Assembly: GCA_030151145.1 (NCBI GenBank) | Contig: JASLEL010000080.1 | Coordinates: 1-5,660 of the forward strand | Reading direction: 5' to 3' | Length of the DNA stretch: 5,660 nucleotides | Origin: Aquirhabdus sp. | GTDB taxonomy: Bacteria; Pseudomonadota; Gammaproteobacteria; Pseudomonadales; Moraxellaceae | In this document: positions 1 to 5,408 of the stretch, one piece after another | Numbering within the stretch: position 1 is the first letter of the stretch | How the letters are laid out: the number at the start of each line of letters is the position of its first letter | Program-made: the position numbers and the translations under genes | The notes under the pieces: model-generated | The model's database searches: none | Seen by the model: only the letters and a program-made list of their open reading frames with translations | What the model was told of the DNA's origin: nothing

Positions 1-793
1 CGATGCCCGATGCAATCACTGCGAGCTCAGGCACGCCATCTTTGAACGATTCCAGAATGGCACGCCGCGTCTTGGCAATCCAGGCAGGCTCTACCGCATT
101 GCCCAGTTCTTTGAGTAATTGGGCACAGACATCCTGCATGATCCGGTGCAACTGGGGATTGGCATGGGGCAGGGGCACATCGATGAGGGCTGCATTGATA
201 CTGATGGCGGTCTCGGCTTGAGCAAACCGGATCGGGCAGCGAAATAGGGCTTGATACTCCTGAATATCATCGGGCGCAGCATGCTGAAACGAAATCCAGT
301 TTGGATTGAGTTCGGGTCTGTTGGCAAACCAGCGGCTAATCGTCACTGTCGTTGCCAGATTGAGCTGCTCCATCAATCGCCCGACCTGCGCCTGACCGGG
401 CAGATTGCTGCGCGAGTATCGAATAAATTCATCGGCTTTACGCTCGATAAAGACATGCGCGACATCGGCGGTCAGCGTCGAGTAGCGCGCGTGCTGCTCT
501 AAAAGCTCAGACACGGTTGAACAGCTCATCAAGGCGAGCCCGTGTGACCCCAGATGACCGGGACGGATCATCTGTCCCAGCTTTAACCCGAGATTGGGAT
601 CGTGAAGATGCGCGGCAGTCAGCGTACAGAGCTCAGAGAAGGCATCAAACGGTACCCGATCATTGGGGTTCTGCAAGTCCTCAGCATGTATGCCCGCCTG
701 CTGGAGCAGCGACTCATAGGGCAAATCGTTGGCGTGGATATAGTCGGTCAGGAGTTTGACAAAATGTACCGCAACGCTGAATTGATCCCTCAT
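1..793 (-). CDS. AraC-family transcriptional regulator, VirS/OruR-like, C-terminus cut by window edge
   Basis: Reading leftward from ATG at 793-791, a frame runs open to the window edge and gives 264 residues with no stop. Residues about 15-205 look like the N-terminal ligand-sensing domain of the AraC subfamily with the 'arabinose-binding' PF12625 fold. Support includes the GxxG-rich stretch RPGHLGSHGLALMSC near 77-91, HAAPDDIQEYQALFRCPIRF near 171-190, and the following INAALIDVPLPHANPQL. Residues 236-264 (EPAWIAKTRRAILESFKDGVPEL) are the usual lead-in to the AraC helix-turn-helix pair, so about 75-80 residues of DNA-binding domain are missing at the edge; family members are about 335-345 residues. 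An AGGAG site (complement of 805-809) lies 11 bases before the start. The gene is divergent from the enzyme operon, so it is inferred to be that operon's activator, responding to a substrate or fatty-acid-like ligand. The ligand is unknown. Confidence 0.9.
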   Translation of the reverse strand, partial: MRDQFSVAVHFVKLLTDYIHANDLPYESLLQQAGIHAEDLQNPNDRVPFDAFSELCTLTAAHLHDPNLGLKLGQMIRPGHLGSHGLALMSCSTVSELLEQHARYSTLTADVAHVFIERKADEFIRYSRSNLPGQAQVGRLMEQLNLATTVTISRWFANRPELNPNWISFQHAAPDDIQEYQALFRCPIRFAQAETAISINAALIDVPLPHANPQLHRIMQDVCAQLLKELGNAVEPAWIAKTRRAILESFKDGVPELAVIASGI

Positions 794-810
794 CTTTGCA
801 CGCTCTCCTG

Positions 811-823
811 AAGACGATGTCTT
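811..823. repeat. Short inverted repeat in the regulator leader
   Basis: AAGAC and GTCTT are perfectly complementary around a GAT loop, directly upstream of the regulator's AGGAG site on the minus strand. It could be a small leader hairpin or an operator half. Five-base arms also arise by chance, so only the repeat itself is certain. Confidence 0.3.
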
Positions 824-834
824 GTGATATCCGC

Positions 835-840
835 AGTATA
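835..840 (-). promoter_or_regulatory. Possible -10 hexamer for the regulator gene
   Basis: On the minus strand these bases read TATACT, five of six matches to the sigma70 -10. Transcription would start about 35 bases before the regulator ATG. The sequence 16-18 bases upstream (around GTGCTG) is a poor -35 match, so a promoter here would be weak or need an activator. Confidence 0.35.
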
Positions 841-970
841 CGCCACACGCCGCATCACAGCACATGACCGTTTCTGTCTATTGCAAAGGCGATGCTTTGT
901 CATTTGTGTCCCTGCATCGCGTCTGCGTGGCTGCATCGTCGTGTGCACGTCTTGTACAACATCCCGCATT

Positions 971-1022
971 TCGGTCAATGATCTTTTTTTTCAGTCAATA
1001 CAATCGCAGATAATCGGTCTAT
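971..1022 (+). repeat. Three direct copies of a TCRGTCWAT half-site (putative operator array)
   Basis: TCGGTCAAT at 971-979, TCAGTCAAT at 991-999 and TCGGTCTAT at 1014-1022 are near-identical direct copies. Their starts are 20 and 23 bases apart, close to two helical turns. An inverted ATTGAC at 1028-1033 follows, overlapping the -35. AraC-family proteins commonly bind tandem half-sites spaced about two turns apart upstream of, or touching, the -35 they activate. Assigning these sites to the divergent regulator is inference. Confidence 0.5.
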
Positions 1023-1033
1023 CTTGTATTGAC
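994..1033. repeat. Perfect 10-base inverted repeat reaching into the -35
   Basis: GTCAATACAA at 994-1003 is the exact reverse complement of TTGTATTGAC at 1024-1033, with 20 bases between the arms. Arm centres are 30 bases apart, about three helical turns, which suits two protein-binding sites on one DNA face better than an RNA hairpin. The right arm overlaps TTGACA, so occupancy would affect RNA polymerase directly. Confidence 0.55.
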
Positions 1034-1038
1034 AATAC
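1026..1038. repeat. 13-base palindrome GTATTGACAATAC over the -35
   Basis: GTATTG and CAATAC are exact reverse complements around a central A, and the TTGACA hexamer lies wholly inside. This is a natural operator candidate where a bound protein would block or recruit polymerase. It overlaps the right arm of the longer inverted repeat, so the two may be parts of one composite site. Confidence 0.45.
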
Positions 1039-1058
1039 GTCATGTCAGAAGCTATTAA
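1029..1058 (+). promoter_or_regulatory. Rightward sigma70-type promoter of the enzyme operon
   Basis: TTGACA at 1029-1034 matches the -35 consensus exactly. TATTAA at 1053-1058 matches four of six -10 positions across an 18-base spacer. Transcription would begin near 1065, leaving about 40 untranslated bases before ATG 1106. The perfect -35 beside a weak -10 and clustered repeats suggests a regulated rather than constitutive promoter. Confidence 0.6.
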
Positions 1059-1067
1059 AGCATGACG
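1038..1067. repeat. Inverted repeat CGTCATG...CATGACG flanking the -10
   Basis: Seven-base perfect arms at 1038-1044 and 1061-1067 lie either side of TATTAA, with a 16-base spacer. The position suggests a possible repressor operator or a second regulator's site. Chance cannot be excluded for arms this short. Confidence 0.35.
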
Positions 1068-1094
1068 GTCAGTGCTGTATATGTTTTATGGGAT

Positions 1095-1100
1095 GGAGAG
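1095..1100 (+). promoter_or_regulatory. Ribosome binding site fixing the start of the first enzyme gene
   Basis: GGAGAG lies five bases before ATG 1106. The in-frame alternative ATG at 1088 has no purine-rich site upstream, and the open frame further upstream would cross the promoter. Confidence 0.75.
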
Positions 1101-1105
1101 CTACG

Positions 1106-1975
1106 ATGAATGCACCCGCTAAATTGACCATTACGCCGCGTACTAATCTGGATTTTCATCTGGATGAGTCGATTGTGAATTACTGGTTTGAGCATGATCC
1201 GTTCAAGACCCGATTCATGGAAGCCGTGTTTGCCAGCTTTCCGCCGGGTGAGCGTTATTTCATGACCTCGGTACGGCACTTTAAGGATCAGGTTCAGGAT
1301 GCCGAGTTACGCGAGGACATCCTGGCCTTTAATCGTCAGGAAGCCCAGCACGGCATCGTGCATACACAGTTTAATGATCTGCTGCAACGACAAGGCGTGC
1401 CGATTGATCGTGTCGATGCACGCCAGATCCAGCGCGTAAATAAGGCCACCGAGCGGCTGTCGCCAGCGCTGAATCTGGCAATCACTGCCGCAGCAGAGCA
1501 CTTCACCTCCCTGATGGCGGATGCGTTTTATGGCGATCTGACGGTCTTGGCCAAGATTGATCATCGTATACGTGCCATGCTGGCCTGGCATGCCATGGAG
1601 GAGATGGAGCATAAGTCGGTTGCGTTTGATGTGATGCAGCAGGTGGCTCAGGTTGGTTATGGTCAGCGGATTTTAGGCATGGTGATGTTCAGTATTGCAT
1701 TCATGACCTATCGCATTCGCGATACCAACATGCTGCTGACCAGCGATGGATTCAGTCGTCGTCAAAGAGCCGCGATGATGGCCAAAGGCCTGTGGTGGGG
1801 TTTTGGCTGGAAGGGCGTGATTTCGTCCCATGCAGCGGCTTATCTGCGTTATTTCCGGCCCGGATTCCATCCTCAGGACATGCCGATTTTCCCACAGTAC
1901 CAGCAGTGGCTCGCGGTGTATGCGCGTACCGGAGATGCCATCGCGGCCAGCGAAGCGCTGTTTGCACAGGCATGA
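1106..1975 (+). CDS. PF10118/COG3687 'metal-dependent hydrolase', probable ferritin-like di-iron protein
   Basis: The 289-residue product matches the family named 'predicted metal-dependent hydrolase' in length and in its WHAMEEMEHKSVAFDV block (161-175). Candidate metal ligands are E49, E79 and H82 (ExxH), E131, then H162, E166 and H169 (HxxxExxH). This is four carboxylates and three histidines spread over four likely helices. As I recall it, this is the ligand set of AurF-type di-iron N-oxygenases, and the two ExxH motifs are typical of ferritin-like di-iron enzymes generally. Either an oxygenase or an oxidase therefore seems at least as likely as a hydrolase. H86 and H132 are extra nearby histidines. 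Residues 189-201 (ILGMVMFSIAFMT) are strongly hydrophobic but too short and lightly flanked to call a membrane span. No signal peptide is seen, so the protein is probably cytoplasmic. It is the first gene after the promoter, 48 bases before the monooxygenase gene. The family call is strong; the reaction is unknown. Confidence 0.87.
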   Translation: MNAPAKLTITPRTNLDFHLDESIVNYWFEHDPFKTRFMEAVFASFPPGERYFMTSVRHFKDQVQDAELREDILAFNRQEAQHGIVHTQFNDLLQRQGVPIDRVDARQIQRVNKATERLSPALNLAITAAAEHFTSLMADAFYGDLTVLAKIDHRIRAMLAWHAMEEMEHKSVAFDVMQQVAQVGYGQRILGMVMFSIAFMTYRIRDTNMLLTSDGFSRRQRAAMMAKGLWWGFGWKGVISSHAAAYLRYFRPGFHPQDMPIFPQYQQWLAVYARTGDAIAASEALFAQA

Positions 1976-2010
1976 TGCGTGATCCTGTCGTAATGTGATT
2001 GATCAACCTA

Positions 2011-2015
2011 AAGAG
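2011..2015 (+). promoter_or_regulatory. Ribosome binding site fixing the start of the BVMO gene
   Basis: AAGAG lies eight bases before ATG 2024. The in-frame GTG at 2015 overlaps this site and so has none of its own, which favours 2024. Confidence 0.6.
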
Positions 2016-2023
2016 TGCTGCAT

Positions 2024-3547
2024 ATGAATTGCAATGTGAATAGCGCTGTCGCGCGTGAGCACATGGATGTCTTGATTATCGGTGCGGGGATTTCAGGCAT
2101 CGGTGCTGCGCGTTACCTAAAGAAAGCCCATCCCAAGCGGCGTTTTCAGATCCTCGAAGCCCGCAACCGTCTGGGCGGCACTTGGGATCTATTCCGCTAC
2201 CCGGGTATCCGTTCGGACTCCGATCTGTATACCTTTGGCTATGAGTTTAAGCCTTGGGTCAAGGAGAAATCGATCGCCGATGCCGCGTCGATTTTGGATT
2301 ATCTGGATGAGACGGCGCGGGAGAACGCGATTGATCAGCACATCGTCTATGGACAGCGTGTGGTGTCTGCCAACTGGTGCAGCAGACAGGCGCGTTGGGA
2401 GGTTGTGGTCCTCGATGTGGCGACGAGCATACAGCGGTTGGTGACCTGCACATGGCTGTTCTCTGCGGGGGGCTACTATCGGTACGATCAGGGATTTACC
2501 CCTGAGTTTGCAGGCGTGGCACAGTATCGCGGCACGCTCATTCATCCCCAGCATTGGCCTGAGCGTCTCGACTATAGCGGCAAACGGGTCTTGGTCATCG
2601 GGAGCGGTGCAACGGCAGTTACGCTGGTGCCTGCCATGGCTGCTCAGGCTGCGCATGTGACCATGCTGCAGCGCACACCGACCTATGTGCTGTCGGTCCC
2701 GGCCAAAGATGCCGTTGCCCATGCCTTGCGTCGGTTACTTCCCGAAGAGGCTGCATATACGCTGATCCGGCGCAAGAACATTCAGTTTTCTCGCGCAGTC
2801 TGGCAGTTCTGCCAGCGTTATCCTCAGGTCGCCCGTAGCCTGATTCGTCGGAGTAATACACGGTCCTTGCCTGACGATTATCCGGTCAATGCGCATTTCA
2901 ATCCGCCCTACAATCCCTGGGATCAGCGCCTGTGTGCGGTGCCGGATGGTGATCTGTTTCGAGCGATCAGAGAGGGCAAGGCATCCATCATCACAGACCG
3001 GATCGAGACTTTCACCGAGAAGGGCGTACGCCTCGTCAGCGGTCGGGAGCTGGAGGCCGACATCATCATCACGGCAACCGGACTTAATATTCAGCTGTTT
3101 GGCGGTATCGCCTTGTCCAAAGATGGTGAGGCGATTGCACTCAATCAATCGGTGGCCTACAAAGGCATGATGCTCTCCGGCATCCCCAATTTTGCCTTTG
3201 CCATCGGCTATACCAATGCCTCATGGACCTTAAAAGTCGGACTGGTATGCGAGTATTTCTGCCGTCTCTTGGCGCATATGGATGCACGGGGTGATCAGGT
3301 CTGTGAGCCGGTCGCGCCGGTCGGTATGCAGACCCGACCGCTGCTGGATTTTGGGGCTGGATATGTGAAGCGCGCCGTGGCTGAGCTGCCACAGCAGGGC
3401 ATGCAGGCACCTTGGGTCATGTCGATGGACTATGTCAAAGATGTCAAGCTATTGCGTCAGGGGCGTGTGCAGGATAATGCGTTGCGGTTTACACGTGTAT
3501 TGGCAGCAAGCACAGCTGTTGAAGAGGTAATGGGGAGTCAGGTATGA
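2024..3547 (+). CDS. Flavin-containing Baeyer-Villiger monooxygenase, EthA/MymA-like
   Basis: The 507-residue product is a class B FAD/NADPH monooxygenase that inserts oxygen into ketones to give esters or lactones, or oxidises S or N atoms. The FAD Rossmann motif GAGISG is at 20-25, followed by the acidic end of beta-2 (E45), GGTW at 51-54 and RYPGIRSDSD at 58-67. The Baeyer-Villiger fingerprint FxGxxxHxxxWP reads YRGTLIHPQHWP at 168-179, with Tyr in place of Phe. The NADPH motif GSGATA is at 193-198. NPWDQRLCAVPDGDLF at 297-312 is typical of the EthA branch, and R302 may be the catalytic arginine. The ATG motif is at 351-353. EthA and MymA are about 490-495 residues, so this is full length; the extra residues are mostly a short N-terminal leader. 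It ends in a four-base ATGA overlap with the next gene, which implies coupled synthesis with an esterase. No signal peptide or transmembrane span is evident. The substrate is unknown. Confidence 0.95.
   Translation: MNCNVNSAVAREHMDVLIIGAGISGIGAARYLKKAHPKRRFQILEARNRLGGTWDLFRYPGIRSDSDLYTFGYEFKPWVKEKSIADAASILDYLDETARENAIDQHIVYGQRVVSANWCSRQARWEVVVLDVATSIQRLVTCTWLFSAGGYYRYDQGFTPEFAGVAQYRGTLIHPQHWPERLDYSGKRVLVIGSGATAVTLVPAMAAQAAHVTMLQRTPTYVLSVPAKDAVAHALRRLLPEEAAYTLIRRKNIQFSRAVWQFCQRYPQVARSLIRRSNTRSLPDDYPVNAHFNPPYNPWDQRLCAVPDGDLFRAIREGKASIITDRIETFTEKGVRLVSGRELEADIIITATGLNIQLFGGIALSKDGEAIALNQSVAYKGMMLSGIPNFAFAIGYTNASWTLKVGLVCEYFCRLLAHMDARGDQVCEPVAPVGMQTRPLLDFGAGYVKRAVAELPQQGMQAPWVMSMDYVKDVKLLRQGRVQDNALRFTRVLAASTAVEEVMGSQV
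3532..3537 (+). promoter_or_regulatory. Ribosome binding site inside the end of the BVMO gene
   Basis: GGGGAG sits six bases before ATG 3544, within the last codons of the monooxygenase gene. Together with the ATGA overlap it supports re-initiation or coupled translation of the hydrolase. Confidence 0.65.
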
Positions 3548-4488
3548 ATACAGATGTCGCAGAAATCCTGCAAGGGGATGATCTGTACTGCACGCTGCCT
3601 GATGGCAGAGAGATTTGCTATCGCAGCTATGGCAGTGTGTCGGGTGAGGCGATGGTATTGATCGCAGGTTTGAGCTTGCAGCTGATTTATTGGCCGCCAA
3701 ATCTGATCGAGCTTTTGGTACTCCGTGGCTATCGGGTGATCGTGTTCGATAATCGTGATGTGGGGCGCTCATCGCTAGGGTTGGAGCCACCGCCTACACG
3801 TTGGCAGATATTTTTTCGTCAGCCGAGTCGATATGCCTACGATCTGGGCGACATGGCGCGAGATCTCGCACATCTCTTGGACCACATCGGCATCCGTGCC
3901 GTACATCTGGTCGGCATGTCCATGGGGGGCATGATTGCGCAGACGTTTGCGGCACGCTATCCCAAGCGGACAGCATCGCTGACGTCCATTTTTTCGACGA
4001 CCGGTGCGACGAATGTCGGCCAGCCCAGTACCTTGATTCGCCTGTCTATGCTGAGGAAGCCCTCCACCAGCCGTGAAGCGCGGATTCGAGACTATATGCG
4101 CTCGGCCCGGTACATTGGGTCTACCCGGTTTGAGATGAATGCACATGCGATCAGGCGCTATGCGGAGCAGGCATGGGATCGTAGTCTGGGGCGCGCGCAT
4201 GAAGGCGTGGCCCGTCAGATCGCGGCGATCATGAAGTCCGGAGACCGCACCGCTGAGCTGAGCCGGATCACGGCACCCACGCTGGTCATCCATGGCGATC
4301 GTGATCCACTGGTCGCAACCAGCGGTGGTTATGCAACGGCGGCGGCGATTCCGCATGCCCGGTTGGTGCTGATCGCAGGGCTTGGGCATTTTATTGCCGT
4401 AGATGCTGTGCCGACGTTATTTGACTTGATCGTCGGACATACCCGGCGTGCGGTGAAGCTGCGTGTCGTCGATGAACTGGTGGCCTGA
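3544..4488 (+). CDS. Alpha/beta-fold hydrolase, probable esterase
   Basis: The 314-residue product has the alpha/beta-hydrolase core without a signal peptide. The nucleophile elbow GMSMGG places Ser126, HGDRDPLV at 250-257 gives Asp254 as the acid, and LGHF gives His282 as the base, so the triad is intact. AGLSLQLIYW (41-50) sits where the oxyanion loop is expected, and FDNRDVGRS (68-76) is the usual strand-4 motif. Residues about 150-240 form the helical cap. The family includes MhpC-like C-C hydrolases, methylesterases such as RdmC, lactonases and epoxide hydrolases. Directly behind a Baeyer-Villiger enzyme, hydrolysis of the ester or lactone product is the simplest role. It is not of the hormone-sensitive-lipase type (GDSAGG) seen in mycobacterial LipR, so it would be an analogue and not an orthologue. 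The start is fixed by GGGGAG and the ATGA overlap. Confidence 0.93.
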   Translation: MNTDVAEILQGDDLYCTLPDGREICYRSYGSVSGEAMVLIAGLSLQLIYWPPNLIELLVLRGYRVIVFDNRDVGRSSLGLEPPPTRWQIFFRQPSRYAYDLGDMARDLAHLLDHIGIRAVHLVGMSMGGMIAQTFAARYPKRTASLTSIFSTTGATNVGQPSTLIRLSMLRKPSTSREARIRDYMRSARYIGSTRFEMNAHAIRRYAEQAWDRSLGRAHEGVARQIAAIMKSGDRTAELSRITAPTLVIHGDRDPLVATSGGYATAAAIPHARLVLIAGLGHFIAVDAVPTLFDLIVGHTRRAVKLRVVDELVA

Positions 4489-4535
4489 CGGTCTGCCACA
4501 TGGTCTGATCGATATCGTGGCTAAAGCATGGGGAT

Positions 4536-4540
4536 GAGGA
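4536..4540 (+). promoter_or_regulatory. Ribosome binding site choosing ATG 4549 for the SDR gene
   Basis: GAGGA lies eight bases before ATG 4549. Two upstream in-frame ATGs (4528 and 4534) have only weak purine stretches ahead of them, and they would add MGMRNSV, which lies outside the SDR fold. Start 4549 gives the N-terminus MKNFKQK. Confidence 0.65.
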
Positions 4541-4548
4541 ACAGCGTG

Positions 4549-5370
4549 ATGAAAAATTTTAAGCAAAAAATCGTGGTGATCACAGGTGCGGGATCGGGGA
4601 TGGGGCGGGCATATGCCATGGCGTTTGCCCGTCTGGGTGCCCGTGTGGCACTGAATGACTACAGTGAGACGGGCCTCGGCGAAACCGTACAGCTCGTCAA
4701 AGCGCGTTATCCAGACGCCGTGATCTATAGTCGTGCCTTCGATGTGGGTGATCGGGATGCCATGTATGCCTTCGCTGATGAAGTCAAACAGACGCTGGGC
4801 AATGCGCATGTGATCATCAACAATGCCGGGATGAGTGGCGGTGGCGTAGCAGTCACAGCCTTGGATGATCAGTTGTTTGATCGCACACTGCAGGTCAATT
4901 TTTTTGGTGTGGTGTATGGTACGCGGGCATTTTTGCCGCAGCTTGAGGCGAATCAGGAAGGGGCTATTATCAATGTCTCCAGTGTCTTTGGCTTCATCGG
5001 CACGCCCGGCTCATCGGCGTATTGTGCGTCGAAATTTGCCGTCCGCGGATTTACCGAATCGCTGATGGTCGAGCTCTACGGCAGCCCAATCTCTGTGCAT
5101 CTGGTGCATCCGGGCGGCATCAAAACCAATATTGCCAGCCAGTCCGGGCAGGGTCAGGCGTTTGCCGAGCGGTTTTTAAAGACCGATGCGATGGAGACGG
5201 TCAATCATGTGATTGAGCGCGTCATGGCAGGGCAGCCGCGCATCGTCTACGGGTATCGCGCAACGCAGGTGTGGCTGGCATCGTGGATGCTGCCGCTCAA
5301 GCTGCGTAATCGATTGATTTATCGGCAGATGATGAAGCTGGCAGGGAGCCGGACCTCATCATCGCATTGA
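4549..5370 (+). CDS. Classical short-chain dehydrogenase/reductase (SDR)
   Basis: The 273-residue product has every landmark of a classical SDR. The cofactor glycine motif TGAGSGMG is at 12-19, Asp37 ends beta-2 (suggesting NAD rather than NADP), and FDVGDRD is at 64-70. NNAG is at 91-94, the active-site Asn is N118, Ser145 is the catalytic serine, and YCASK gives Tyr158 and Lys162. HPGG is at 187-190. The enzyme would interconvert an alcohol and a ketone or aldehyde in the cytoplasm. The C-terminal 35 residues (VWLASWMLPLKLRNRLIYRQ onward) are hydrophobic with basic residues, as in SDRs acting on lipid-like substrates, and may touch the membrane. It lies 60 bases after the hydrolase gene. 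In the virS-mymA locus the equivalent position holds Rv3085, also an SDR. The likely role is making the ketone for the monooxygenase or oxidising the alcohol released by the esterase; direction and substrate cannot be read from sequence. Confidence 0.94.
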   Translation: MKNFKQKIVVITGAGSGMGRAYAMAFARLGARVALNDYSETGLGETVQLVKARYPDAVIYSRAFDVGDRDAMYAFADEVKQTLGNAHVIINNAGMSGGGVAVTALDDQLFDRTLQVNFFGVVYGTRAFLPQLEANQEGAIINVSSVFGFIGTPGSSAYCASKFAVRGFTESLMVELYGSPISVHLVHPGGIKTNIASQSGQGQAFAERFLKTDAMETVNHVIERVMAGQPRIVYGYRATQVWLASWMLPLKLRNRLIYRQMMKLAGSRTSSSH

Positions 5371-5408
5371 GCCGCAAAAGAGTCTTGAATTAAAAACCAG
5401 AGGAACCG

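Larger units (their letters stand above)
794..1105. promoter_or_regulatory. Divergent control region between regulator and enzyme operon
   Basis: This 312-base stretch has no supported gene. An open frame (from 824) does run through it into the downstream gene, but it lacks a ribosome site and any recognisable protein. The right-hand third (about 970-1070) is dense in repeats: GTCAAT-type half-sites, a palindrome over a TTGACA hexamer, an inverted repeat flanking the -10, and an eight-T run at 984-991. The middle (about 880-960) has an 8-base direct repeat CTGCATCG at 912-919 and 931-938, the self-complementary octamer TTGTACAA at 952-959, and CAAAG/CTTTG arms at 884-888 and 895-899. The left end carries a possible leftward -10 and the regulator's ribosome site. 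The layout fits an AraC-type regulator controlling a divergent operon. Confidence 0.75.

Noticed and set aside
3..759. Several rightward short frames at the window start
   Set aside because: They overlap the leftward AraC-type regulator, whose protein sequence has clear family character; the rightward products do not.
912..938. CTGCATCG direct repeat as a CRISPR-like or mobile-element signal
   Set aside because: There are only two 8-base copies 19 bases apart, with no further copies, terminal repeats or transposase gene in the window.
824..1105. Upstream in-frame extension of the PF10118 gene (about 94 more residues)
   Set aside because: It has no ribosome site, resembles no protein, crosses the best promoter and its repeats, and the family length fits the 1106 start.
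1999..2006. TTGATCAA as half of an FNR-type site before the monooxygenase gene
   Set aside because: The FNR consensus needs TTGAT and ATCAA separated by four bases. Here they are fused into an 8-base palindrome within a short intergenic gap, which is probably chance.
2189..2722. 177-codon antisense open frame inside the monooxygenase gene
   Set aside because: It lies opposite conserved FAD and NADPH motifs, and its product has no recognisable domain.
3775..4389. 204-codon antisense open frame inside the alpha/beta hydrolase gene
   Set aside because: The sense strand encodes a complete hydrolase with an intact triad. The antisense product is rich in Arg, Cys and His without domain features, as expected of a shadow frame.
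4495..4521. GCCAC...GTGGC inverted repeat between hydrolase and SDR genes as a terminator
   Set aside because: Arms are only five bases, the loop is 17 bases and no T-run follows, so termination is unlikely and operon continuity is kept.
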